DNA of 64,000 bases from positions 1,838,653 through 1,902,652 of the forward strand of contig NW_024468915.1 of the NCBI RefSeq assembly GCF_011745365.1. The letters run 5' to 3'. Shown in pieces: positions 23,101 through 34,679 of this stretch. A program made the position numbers and the translations under genes. Within the stretch, counting starts at the first letter, position 1. Each line of letters begins with the position of its first letter. The notes beneath the pieces were generated by a model. That model did no database searches, was not told the origin of the DNA, and worked only from the letters and a program-made list of their open reading frames with translations. Source of the DNA: Cryphonectria parasitica EP155 (lineage: Eukaryota; Ascomycota; Sordariomycetes; Diaporthales; Cryphonectriaceae).

Positions 23101-23600
23101 GCTGTTGCCCTCCGCTCAACCCGAGGGAAAGATTGCTACCCTCCACAGCCGCTCACATTTTCAAGAGAGCAACAAGCGCCGAAAGAGTGTTGGGCTATCG
23201 CCAGACATGGTCGCAGAAGGCCGACTAGAAGATGTGCTAAGCAAGCCTTCTGCTCTTATTCGTTAGGTCATCAGGACAGCCCAGGAAAAGCCAGACAGTT
23301 GCCAGCGCCATCTCTGGCTGGTTTCATGGAAGCAACAGGGAGCAGAATACCAGGGTGTCTCCGCCTACAGTACTACCTTACAGTACCGTTATATGGAGGC
23401 AGGTCACTGGCCTGCATGTCAAGCCGCCCTCAGTGGAACTCTACCAGTCTAAACAACACAGTCCCCCGCACCATCTTTCGATTCTCCACCGCCAGGCCCC
23501 GAAAATGACCAGATGCCTCTATGCCCGTTCCTATTCTTCCCTTTCGTCGCCTGAGGAGCAGTCCCAGAGGTCTCACTATTTTTTGTGATTGTTTTCTATC
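20143..23600. other. Gene-free region upstream of the retrotransposon
   Basis: No defensible gene in 3.4 kb. The proximal part should contain the promoter of the Ser/Pro-rich gene. Around 21830-21880 and 22520-22550 there are clusters of GTAC/AGTACT and CAGCAG-like short repeats. Open frames here are short, overlap on both strands and lack domains. Confidence 0.45.
23596..23600. repeat. Target-site duplication, left copy (CTATC)
   Basis: The five bases ctatc directly before the left LTR recur directly after the right LTR at 28674-28678. A 5-bp duplication is the usual product of copia integrase. Confidence 0.93.
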
Positions 23601-23833
23601 TGTCGGAATAAAGGCATTGGTCTCATGTGGGTGAAAGGGCCTTTCAGGCCCCTGACACCAGGGCCCTTTCACTAGGTTTCAGGCTAGCCGGCCCTTTGTT
23701 GTACTTTTCCTATAGAAACGGGTGCACCAGTACCTCTGGCCCCAGGATAGTTAGAAGGATTAGTGCAAGAAATCGATGATCTGGCTTTTCACCCATCCTT
23801 CACCCCGATGAGTTCACTGCCCCACATTTGACA
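23601..23833 (+). repeat. 5' LTR of copia element
   Basis: It starts TGTCGG and ends TTGACA, so the terminal inverted dinucleotides are TG...CA. It contains a hairpin-forming inverted repeat (arms 23631-23641 and 23662-23672) and a possible TATA-like tatagaa at 23711. It is identical to the right LTR except at 23780. Confidence 0.95.
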
Positions 23834-23860
23834 GGTTATGAGCCCGGCTTAGCTCAAGCC
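23834..23860 (+). other. Primer-binding site, tRNA-Met anticodon-arm type
   Basis: The bases right after the 5' LTR begin GGTTATGAGCCC. The complement, GGGCTCATAACC, matches the anticodon stem-loop of fungal initiator tRNA-Met (CAT anticodon) rather than a tRNA 3' end. Drosophila copia is known to prime from such an internally cleaved half-tRNA-iMet. Pairing beyond the first ~12 bases is uncertain. Confidence 0.75.
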
Positions 23861-23924
23861 ACACACACGTTTCCTCACACACTATCGCAAGCCTCGCCGG
23901 CGCGGCGCCGGGTCCCCGGACAGC

Positions 23925-26900
23925 ATGGACCCAGAGCAGGCCGAGGGTGTGACCACGAGGTCTGCCGCAGCGAAAGCCAAGGCCAGGGCTGAGGCTACGA
24001 TAGGCCCAGCTATCAAGGATGAAGACGTCGACTGGACTGAGATCCAGCTGGACAAGACCCAGATGTTGACAGCGACGAACTATCGCACCTGGAAGGTTAC
24101 AGTAGCCAGCATGATGGATCTGGCTGGCATCCCACAAGCCGAGGATGCAGTCCTCACGCCTAAGGCTGATCAGCGCCTGGGTGTGAGGCTCAGGAAGACA
24201 ATCTCAACGGATATCCTGAAGCGATTCGCTAACATCACCTCTGGCATGGAGCTTTGGCAGGCCTTGCTGGACACGTACGGCACTACAGGCCCTGCTAGCC
24301 AGATGTTCTGGTTCTGCGAGCTGATGAATCTGAAGCTCAAAAACGACCCTATTGAGTATTGCTCAAAGTTCAGGAGCCTCGTTGCCGATATCCACGGAGC
24401 GAATGTGCTGTTTGCAGGCACCCTTGCATGCTTGATGTTTGTACAAGGCGTCTCCCAAGCCCGCCCTGAGTGGGCAGCACGCGCCAGAACGACCCTCAGG
24501 ACGACCCCCTCTACCCCCCTATCAGATCTAATTAGCGACCTCACCGACGAGTTCGTGGTATAAGAGGCTGGAAAGGGCGGAGGCAAGGAGGGGAAGAAGG
24601 CGATGAACTCTACCTTAGGCTCGAAGACACGAGACAGCTGGAAGAAGGATGTAGAATGCCATAACTGTGGCAAAAAGGGCCACATCAAGAGGGAGTGCCG
24701 GAAAAAGGGCGGAGGCGCTTACAACCCAGATAACAGCGATGGTAAGGGAGAGAAGAGAAGGAAAAGCGATCAAAACAAGGAAGGAGGAGCGTTCCAGGCA
24801 TTGTCTGAACAGAGCGCCCAAACCAGCAACCAGGCTGCATCTTCTTACCCGTTCAATCACCCTATTGGAGGCCCAACAAGCTGTGCTGTAAGCGCATCGA
24901 CTCCTGAGGGCTCCTGGCAGCGCATCTGCGAGGCTCTGGACCGCCATCTCGAGGCTATCGATAGACCCGCTGAAGGAGATGGTATGCCTGGCCCTGAGAT
25001 GGCAATGGTAGCCCAAACATACAGCAGCAACAGCCTGACGCCTGCCCTGAGGAACCGCTGGCTGTACGATACAGGCTCTGATATCCACATCGTTAACACT
25101 GAGCTCTGGTACCTTCCAGGCTGATGGATCAAGATCGATAGGAAGGAAGCTATTATGACGGGCGGCGGACCAGTGTACCCAACAGCTGTAGGCGTGGCTC
25201 GGCTGCTCCTGAAGACAGGCCACTCGAAGATCGATGAACGAGTCGTTGAACTGATGTACTGTGTGCTGATCGATGGCTTCCCTATCAACATCTTCAGCGG
25301 AGAACGACTGTACCTCAGCGGAGGGTACAGCTCGAGAACTGACGGCAAGGACGTTCTCTTCGATGGAAAAGGCGGGTGGATCACGATGCTCGACGTACCA
25401 AGATGGGGGTTCTTCATGAATGTAATTGGGAATCCGCCACAAGAGCGATGCCCGCACCAAAAACAGATCCAGGCTATGATGGCCACGCTGAGCGACGAGG
25501 AAAAGAAGCATCTCAAGCTCTGGCACCGCCGCCTAGGGCATCCAAGCTCAGAACGGCTTGCGAAGACTATCGAGGCGAGCACTGGAGTGTAGATCAACCC
25601 CGAGAAGGTCGAGTATCTGCCGTGCAACGTATGCAACGAGGCAACAGCCCCACGATACCAGTCCCACGATCCTATGGCTCGAGAAGAAGAGGCTGCTGCA
25701 GGCATCCACATCGACGTCGTCACAGTGACCCCTATCTCGATCCGAGGATATCGGTATGCATATCTGATGATTGATGATGCCATGCGATACAAGGTTGTTG
25801 GGTTCGGAACCAAGAAGAATGAGGTTCTGGATAGTATCAAGGCAACCATCAGAATTCTCAGTACATAGACACAGAGGACGATGAAGTGGATCAAGCTTGA
25901 TGGAGAGAAGGAATTTGTTCCAGCTGCTTTGAGGAAGTTCTGTGAAGAAGAAGGTATCCAGTACAAGGACACAGCTCCATACAATTCATACCAGAACCCC
26001 GTCGCAGAACGGGGAATCCTCTCCTTGATAAGCGTTGCAACAAAATTCGCCATTCTTACTCAGGTTCTACGGGTATTTTGGTGCTATTTGATGGAACAGT
26101 TAGTCCTGGTTCTAAACGTGACAAGTACCAAGATCCTCGAAGGCAAAACACCGTATCAGGCCTTTTGGGACAGCATCAACAAGGAGAGGAATAACAAGCC
26201 AGACCTTTCAGCCTTCCATGTACCAGGGTGCAAGGTGATAATTCACGTATCTGAGCAGAGAAGAGTGCGCTCAGCAAAGCTGTCAGCCAAAGGCACGCCA
26301 GGCATCTTCCTCGCGATGGCTGACGCCCAGAAACAGCCCCCAGGCTTCCACAACTTCCACGTTTACTCGTTTGTCGAACGACGAGTCCTCCGAACCCCTC
26401 ATGTAACCTTTTACGAGGACTTTGGCGATGTTGCTGCATGGCAACGCGACCCTGACGAAGAAGACTTCGAGATTCTTCGCTCCTTGCCCCCTTACGCGAG
26501 AAGACGGCTAGCGCATCGCCGCCCCAAGAAGGAGGGAGTAAAAGAGCGACGGCGGAGGATCCCAGACCTCGATGATGTCCCTGATGAAAACGAGGATGCC
26601 GTGATAACAGTTCAAAACGATGGCGCTCTGGCCTGGTATGAGAACGAGGTGATTGATGAGGCGTGGGAGTTGCTCGTGGAGGGAGAGTGTACTGAAAATT
26701 TCGCGTTTAGCTACCTACAAGCATTCAACACCCTCGCCTTCGATCCAACTAACCAAACGTTCGATAAATCGTTCGATTTCGCGATGAAGTTCGAGCTAGA
26801 TCCAGAAAGCATCAAAGAAGCCGTAAGCTATCCTCAGGAGGGAATAGCCTGGAGGAAGGCCGCCTATGAGGAGATCGAGAATCTCATCAGGACAGGCACC

Positions 26901-28451
26901 ATCAAGTTCAGAGAACGCGAGGAAGCGCGCGCTGGCCGCCTGGTCAAGGCGAAGGTTATCCCACACCGCAAACGCAATCTGGAAGGAAACATTGCAAAGC
27001 TCAAGGTGAGGATCGTGGCGAAGGGATATACCCAGATCAAAGGCATCGACTACAACGAGATCTTCGCGTCGACAGCGCGCTCAAGTTCGTGGCGGATTCT
27101 TATGGCATTGGCAGCAGCAAGAGGATGGAAGATTCTTCAGATCGACTTCGTGGCAGCGTACCTGCACGGCGACCTCGAGTACCGCATTTTCCTCGAACAG
27201 TTCGATCTCCTTGCTGACTATATGTCCGAACACCCTAAAACAGCGAAACAAATGGGATATACAAGAGCTAAAGTGATTGAGCTGATAGCGCCTCTATATG
27301 GCCTCAAGCAGGCAGGATACGACTGGCAGACCAAGGCAAAGAAGGAACTGAAGACTGAAGGCTTCAAGCCGCTGGTGAGCGATTCAGCTATCTATTTCAA
27401 CAAGAACACGAAGATGATCGTGGCTTCGTTTGTTAACGACTTCCTGATCGCTCTACGGCCAGACCAGCAAGCACTGGGCGAACAGCTTATCGAGAGGCTG
27501 TCCGAGAGGCTCGAAGTCACTGATCTAGGCCTAGCTGAATGGTTTGTAGGCGTGAAGATCAACCAACAGCCCAACGGCGATGTGACCATCTGCCAGAACG
27601 CGTATATCGCCAGAATGCTTGCTGAACGAGGCCAGGGCGAATGCAAGCCAGCGATCACCCCTGTGGCCATAGGCGCTATGGCTGAGGCCGTACGCAACAC
27701 CAAGGAGGCCTCGACTGAGGACCGTAGGCGCTACCAACAGATCGTCGGGTCGGTTATCTACCCGTCGTGCATCACGAGGATTGACACTGCTTTTGCAGCG
27801 AGTGTATGGGCCAGGTTTATATCAAACCCCTCGCAGGCCCACGAGAAGGCTGTGAAGAGGATTCTGCACTACTACCAAGGAACCAAGAACCGTGGCATCC
27901 GGTACAAGGCCGGCTGCTTGACCCTTGAAGGCTATTGCGACGCCTCACACAACGACGATCGAGATGCCAGCAAGTCCACGATCGCGTTCGTCTTCACCCT
28001 GGCAGGAGGACCTATCTCGTAGGCCTCCAAGCTGACGACCTCGATCCCTCAATCAACGGCCGAATCTGAATACTACGCCGCGAACGCTGCTACACGGGAA
28101 GCAGCGTGGCTCCGAGAGTTCCTCATCGAAATAGATCAAGGCGACCTGGTGGACCAAGCGATCCCAATCTATACGGATAACCAGGCCACCCTCAAGATCA
28201 TCGAGAAGTCGGAAACTACAAATAGAACCAAGCACATCAGGGCACGCTACCACTACGTTCGTGAAGAGGTGGCACAAGGGAACGTGAAGTTCCACTATGT
28301 GCCCTCTGAGGAGAACATCGCGGATGCCCTCACCAAGCCGCTGGAGCCCGGCCAATACCAGAGGCTCCTCAAAATGGCTGGGATGGAGGACCTTGAAGAG
28401 AACGGCAGCCAGCATCACGACGATGCTGGCTGGGAGGGAGTGTCGGAATAA
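23925..28451 (+). pseudogene. copia gag-pol, interrupted by five in-frame stops
   Basis: All pieces share one frame. Gag-like region 23925-24563 (TAA at 24561). Zinc knuckle CX2CX4HX4C at 24657-24698 and protease DTGS at 25068-25079, then TGA at 25122. Integrase HHCC zinc finger: His at 25524 and 25539, Cys at 25623 and 25632, with a TAG at 25590 between the two halves. Integrase core, with a TAG at 25866 before the second acidic residue. The largest piece, 25881-28022, has the rest of integrase and reverse transcriptase and ends at TAG 28020. RNase H follows to 28451, its stop lying inside the right LTR. The RT YxDD box (27429-27440) reads FVND, so the first catalytic Asp is Asn. No frameshift is present. 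Four of five stops fit C-to-T changes in a CpA context on one strand or the other, as in fungal RIP. Confidence 0.92.
28431..28440 (+). other. Polypurine tract
   Basis: The purine-rich tgggagggag directly precedes the right LTR, the position where plus-strand priming occurs in LTR retrotransposons. Confidence 0.8.
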
Positions 28452-28673
28452 AGGCATTGGTCTCATGTGGGTGAAAGGGCCTTTCAGGCCCCTGACACCA
28501 GGGCCCTTTCACTAGGTTTCAGGCTAGCCGGCCCTTTGTTGTACTTTTCCTATAGAAACGGGTGCACCAGTACCTCTGGCCCCAGGATAGTTAGAAGGAT
28601 TAGTGCAAGAAATCGATGACCTGGCTTTTCACCCATCCTTCACCCCGATGAGTTCACTGCCCCACATTTGACA
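28441..28673 (+). repeat. 3' LTR of copia element
   Basis: A 233-bp copy of the left LTR with a single difference (C at 28620). It overlaps the last codons of the RNase H frame. Confidence 0.95.
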
Positions 28674-28678
28674 CTATC
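28674..28678. repeat. Target-site duplication, right copy (CTATC)
   Basis: It matches the five bases before the left LTR. Confidence 0.93.
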
Positions 28679-31600
28679 TAACACAAGTCTCATATCTGAG
28701 CACAATAACCTTTACCGGTCCGTATATGCTAAAGTGGTCTAGAACGCTACGCACTTGCACCACTTCACAGTCCAAACCGGTCAATCTACTACACAAGTCG
28801 TGCGTTAGCTTCACATGTCTTGCTGATAGTAGTCCTGTTGTGTGGCCCCCCTCGACACATGAATGTATGGGAATGTGTGTGGCATGGTTGCTCGTCCTGT
28901 CTCGGGTGAGAAGCTTTGCCCGAGTTGTGACATCTTGCTTGGCGTCCCAATGGACCATGGACCAGGACGTCGCCTCGATGGCACTCTGGGAATGCCGAGG
29001 ACCGAGCATTTTGCGTGTGGTAGGTGACCAGTCACTTGGTTGGAGATATCTTTGGAGATTTCAGCCCGGCATGTGAAGGAAGTATTTGCTGGTTTCTGAA
29101 GTTGGCTTTGGTACTGGCGTCGAAGCAAAACCTTCCTTTTAAGTTTTGGACAATTTACACTTTGCCCTCCGTCCCTTTTGAGCCACTACTCGTCGTTAAA
29201 TGTTTCAGAGGCCTTGAAGAGATAATGTACCACGGATAGATCCAGTTCCGCATGCTTGGGTACCCGAGATCGACTACATCGCCAGTGTGAAGATACATTA
29301 ACGTTTCCAAATCACCCCTTCTTCCTATTTGCGTCAAGTCCTGTCCGCTCCACAGCGAGGAAAGTGGCAATTCGCACTGCCCTTTACAGTGAGGCTGATC
29401 GACGTAGTATAGTGAAGGATTGCATGACTGCCTGCTTTCTGTGCGAGGGGGTCCATGCCCGTGATGTCGGACCTCGAACTGGTAATGCCATTGGCCCGTC
29501 ATCTTGCGAGCGCCCGGAAAGGCTGCGTACCACATTTGACGCGAACTTGTCTTGTTCAGCGGGTTCATCTGCCGAGATACCACATCTCAAAGGGGGAAAA
29601 GGAAAGAAGAAAAAAGAAAAGGCAACGTGGCAAGTGGCATTAAGCAGATCGTATTCCTGCAAGACGAAGAGAGCTTCCTAAAGAGGGAAAGAACACATCC
29701 CATTCAGACGAGGATACTCTACACGCCGCAGCAAGGGAAACTGTGCTCACGGCCTCAACAGACAGTAGCCAGTCTATCCTAATTGTCAGAAAGGCCAGTC
29801 TCAGCGTTTCCACAACTAACCTGTCTGTTGAATATGTGATTGCATATGAATGAGTCTTGAGAGTACGGGGGAGCTATTCCGGTAAATAGTCAACGCAATT
29901 TCGACCTTAATAGCCCCTAACAACTATAGATGCGTAAAATAATTAAGCTATGGATGAGTCTTTACTTTGCTGTCTTATATACGGCGTGTCATTCATATTC
30001 GTAAATTCGTGCTGCACCTGGGTGACCGGTATCAATAGTGATTACTTGAGTATGCAGTCTTGCTGATATCGAAATGTCTCATGGACGCCTTTTGGTGACT
30101 GTCTGTAGAGCCGGTTGTATCATCGTGGCTTGATTGTTCGTTTCTTAGTTGATTACCAGAGCTCGTTAGGGACGATTCACTACTCATGAGATAGAATAGT
30201 TTATGCTGCCTCTCATATCGCAAAAGCAATATCTGCACACTAGGTGCTGGACTAGGGCCAAATATTCTCTCGTAAATATATAAAACCCTGTAATCTTGAA
30301 ATATTGTCTTTTCCAAATGAACCCAACTGAGACGGTTGAATCGATACGATAGTCGATGCTGAGATTGCCTAGTTGTCCGGGTGCGCAGAGATTCAGCTGC
30401 CATAGCTTTGCTTCGGCGCAAGTTGCTGAGCAGTAGTAAATACAAGTCCACAGCCGTTGAAGAGACCAATTGAGATCGATGTAGAACTACTCGAATTGTA
30501 CTCAGAACTGCAATGCTATCTGTCCGTGACGAATATGTCTGCAGGCCAGAAATTTTTTATTTTTGTTGATGAAATCCTACGACAGCATAATCGATCGAGG
30601 CTCAGACCAAGTGCATGACACCACCCACCGGCCCCCCTCCTCCCCTTTCCGCAAAGATAGCTGTACCCAAGGTGGGCAGAATTTGGATAGTTCGTCACCT
30701 CTACGCTTTCGCCACCGTGGGTGCTCAACCCGGTCCACGCCGCGTCGGACTTGGCGTTAACGTCCTAAGATCAAGCCATGTCGGAGCGCCCGTGTGTAAC
30801 GTATCACTGCAGTGGTTGCCAACGGTGACTCGAGAATCCTAGTCATCGGCAGGCGGAGCCTAGATGTGTGGGACTGGGTAGAACTGGTGCTTGGTGTCTC
30901 GAGTGAGACCTAGTTTGCAAAGCCTCTGTCTATTTCATGCCGTTCACGAACTCAGCCCATCAGTCCAGGCATCTCGAGCGCCTGGTCATATTTTGCTCGT
31001 GCAGACAATGACAGGATCATACCTCTATAGATTCGGGTCTCCTAGACTAATATACCCTGCCGTCTGTACATGAGTAAGGAATGGTTCATTCTAATTATGT
31101 TGTCATTGCATGTTCTGTTGGGAGCACCACGACAAACCAAATGGTGACTCTTGCGGAGTATGAAGTTCTTGCGAGAGCGTTCCTTGATCTGCTTCTTCCA
31201 GGTACACACCTTTTTTGAAAGGCCTATGGTGGATACAGATTGTAATGACAGTCACCCAGCATGCCCCCAATAAGCACTTATTGCAAGTTGTACCCTCTCT
31301 GGCCATCTTTGACCATGCTTCATATGCAAACAAGTAGATTACTGTTTGTTATGCAGGGGAAGATACATTTGCCCACTCCGTTATCAGATTATTCAAACAT
31401 TCAAATAAGATAAATACGATACGCATACCTCGTACTGAAAACCAGTCGGTCTTAATCCTCAAGCTGTCCGCCCTATACCTCAACGCAAGTCAAAGCCGGC
31501 AACCACAGCGTTACTTGCCACATCTGGATCACAAACAACTACTATTCATTCGGCAAACTATCTTCTGATATCTCAGAGAATCGCATGAAATATTCAATAA

Positions 31601-32277
31601 GAATATGAAGACTTCGATGTACATAGTGTTGATTTCAAGAGGCCTGCCTGAAAAGGGCATATCACGACGACAAGGTCGACAATTTAGTAAGCAGTCCCAC
31701 TTTATTCAATGTCCCTATTCCGCGCAGCAAAGAACAAGTTCTCTATCAAGACTCTTGATATTCCGTCGGGTTTATACCAGCAGATTGTGTTCTGGAGTTG
31801 TGTGCAAGGTACGTAAAGCGAGGTGTTATGTATGCGCTGTGGATATGCATTAGTTTTCGAGTCAATCCTGCACAGCAGTCTGGTCTCCGCATGTCGAAGG
31901 TTTGACTTCCAGCACAGCATACGGTGATAAACGCTTCCCAGAATGTTGGTTACGAAAGTTCATGAATTGCTCACTAGAAATAATGACGTCAAACTCGACT
32001 ACTTTTCCATTCTTTGTATGAAATTCCATGCTCAATCAGCGTCTCTCCGTTCCAGGAGCCCTTGGTTTTCTTTTGGTAACCGCAAGTATGCATCCACGCC
32101 TCATTCGCCGTGCCAATGACCGGTTCCCAGCAGAACAGGAGAACGCCTTGCCTTGTCATTAAGAGAGAGTTCCATGATTATGTTTACAGGTGAAAAGCAG
32201 TAAGAGGAAAATCCGACGCAACAGAATGCCATATCAGCGTCCAGAGAACGTTCGCATCGAATGACGGGATCAGAAGC
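28679..32277. other. Gene-free region downstream of the retrotransposon
   Basis: About 3.6 kb without a recognisable gene. The longest frame (145 codons, minus strand, 30032-30469) has no domain. The stretch 29800-32000 looks more AT-rich than its neighbours. It may contain worn-out transposon sequence, but I could not align any part to a known family by eye. Confidence 0.4.
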
Positions 32278-34645
32278 TCAAGCTTTCTCTTTTCCCTTGC
32301 CCTTGCCCTTTCCCTTGACTGGCGGAGTGGTATCGCCTGCGGCCTCCTCGGTGGACAGCGCAGCCACGCGATTGGCGAGAGAGTCCAGAGGATCAGTCAT
32401 ATGCTCAGCAGGCGCGGCGACCGATGGGTCTCTGGTACGCGAACCCTCTCCCGGGCCAGTGGCCTCGGAGCTGGCGTAGTCGGATGGCTCGCCCGTGGAG
32501 GTCTCCTTGAAGAAGTAGGATCCGTCTGGCAGCATGCCACCACCTGGGAAGATCGACTCGCCTGGGGATGGGCGTGGTGAGAGGCTCTGCGGAGAGGTGG
32601 GCACAGAAAAGGAGCGGAAGGGGGGAGGGGGCAGGAATGGGTACGGCTGGTCGGAGATGTGGGCCCACCAGGCAGCGCTGCCGGCGGGCGCGGTGGCATC
32701 GGGAACGACAGGACCGCTGGAAGTTGCTGAACCTGTGCCAAACGAGCCCTCGAGGCTGGCAGACTGCTTCTTGATGGTAGAAGGTCCAGCAGAGGTGGAG
32801 GGGCTGGAGACATTGGTCGTCGAGGGGGTATCAGCCTTGTCCTTCTCCTTGGTTTCTGCAGCAGCCTGCTCGGGGGACTTTCTCTTGTTCTTGCCCTTCT
32901 TGTTGGAGGACGGGGGTGTAGGCTCGACGAGACCAGTGGGGTAATTCTTGCCCTTCTTGCGAGGAGGCTGAGGAGTGGGCTCGACTAGACCGGTGGGGTA
33001 CTTCTTGCCGCGAGAACGACCAGCACTGCCAGAGCCAGACGCTGCGCCAGAGCTAGAAGCAATGGTACCATCGGGGCGCTTGATAGGGATAGCTTTGGAC
33101 ACCTTGCGGCCAACGGTAGTTGGGGGCGGCGACAGAGGAGGTGGGGCAGGCAAGTTCTCGAGCTCTCGCTCGGGGAAAATCAGGTCGTCGGAGGGCTGCC
33201 AGCCATCACCGCGGTACTTGGTCCAGAGGACAGACATGTGCTCGAAACCAGCCATGATGACATGATTACGTTGACAGATGCCTGCCTGGGAAAGCCACTC
33301 TGTGGGAAAAGGGAGAGTTTTCTATCAGCATATTGTCTTTGTAAAAGACGAACAACGCAAAGTTTGGTCATTCGAAAGTAAAGGAAACTTACTGTGATCA
33401 GCAACCACACGCACGCGCATCATTCCCCAGAACTGCTCGTACTTGCCCCGCCAGCCTGGGTTCTGCAGGATCAGCGGGAAGCAGACGGCCATCAGCTTGC
33501 CCATGACGATGCGCAGGGCACGGATGCGCCACTGGTCGGGCTCGCTGTACGTCATGAGCATGGCACGACGGAGGCAGAACTCGAACTGGTCGAGGTTCAT
33601 GTAGCGGAGCATGGGCGCGACCTTGCGGAGCTCCTCAGTGGCCGCGTCGATCTGGGTCAAGGTGTGGTCCATCATGGGACGGCAGAGGCAAGAGGTTCCA
33701 GCCAGGAAGTTGGCGACGGCGTGCACGATGGGCATCGTGTTCATCGGATTCTTGGGGTCGAAGTCGCCTCCCTCGTAATCTGTTACAGAAATCGTTCATC
33801 AGCTCGCCTGCGCGCCGAAAAGGAAGATGATGGCCTTCTAATGCTGCACAACTTACCCTCGATGTACATGTAGTGGAGGACCGCACCAAGGGATCCAGCA
33901 TCCCAGTTATCGAGGTTCCACTCGACGGGTTTTCCCTGAAATAGAGGCATCAGTATCAGAAGGGTGGCTCTCGTGGGTTGCTCTTTGTTGGAAGTGGAAA
34001 TGAAGACATGAAATATCATGAGGACAGCCGACTTACATCCTCTGCCTCGGGGGGCAGGTACTTTTCCATGTACTCCGACTTCTCCACGAGGATGTGTCGG
34101 TGCACCTCCCAGCGCAGGCCCTTGCATCGGATGATGATGTCGGCCCCGTCTGGCTTGTCCCACAGGCTGTGAGAGAAAGTCAACGCGTCAGCAAACATTT
34201 CCCAAACATGTAAACATTACCACGCGTAAGTCGTCGGGAAATTCGATCTGGGTGCAAATTGGGCATTCGACAATTGAGTTGAACGAGATGTGAACGCCCA
34301 AGATGGCGAGGCATGAGGGAAAGCAGCCAGCAAGAGCTGGCCAGAGGGAAGTCTGCCATGAGGCGCGCACTCCTCAGGGAAAGGTTTTTCATGTTTCTTG
34401 TCTTCCTTGTTTCTGTGCTTTGCTTGTGTATTGGGTAGGACGATGGAGGATGGAGATGGGAAGAAATGAGGTATTCTAGGGCAGCCACTCTTGATGAGAC
34501 GGTCACTTACGCGGCGTAGGGCGCGCCTGAGGCCGCTCTGGCCCGCGTAGCAGGCAGATTGGCCTCGAAGGCGGCGGGCTCAGGAAGGTTTGGAGAGACT
34601 CGAAGGTCCTCCTTCTCTCCAGCGCGAAGGAACGACATCTTCTCT

Positions 34646-34679
<34 letters not shown>

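Larger units (their letters stand above)
23601..28673 (+). mobile_element. Ty1/copia LTR retrotransposon, full length, degenerate coding frame
   Basis: A 5,073-bp element with 233-bp LTRs, 5-bp target duplication, primer-binding site, one long gag-pol frame and a polypurine tract. The order protease, integrase, reverse transcriptase, RNase H (integrase before RT) places it in Ty1/copia. The LTRs differ at a single base (T at 23780, C at 28620), so insertion is recent. The internal region lies in one reading frame from 23925 to 28451 but is broken by five stop codons, and the RT active site is altered, so this copy is not autonomous. It may still be mobilised by an intact relative. It sits in a 12-kb tract without host genes. 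Confidence 0.96.

Noticed and set aside
24561..24563. Programmed gag-pol readthrough at the first stop
   Set aside because: The stop lies before the zinc knuckle, so it would cut gag internally; together with four further stops, degeneration is the better reading.
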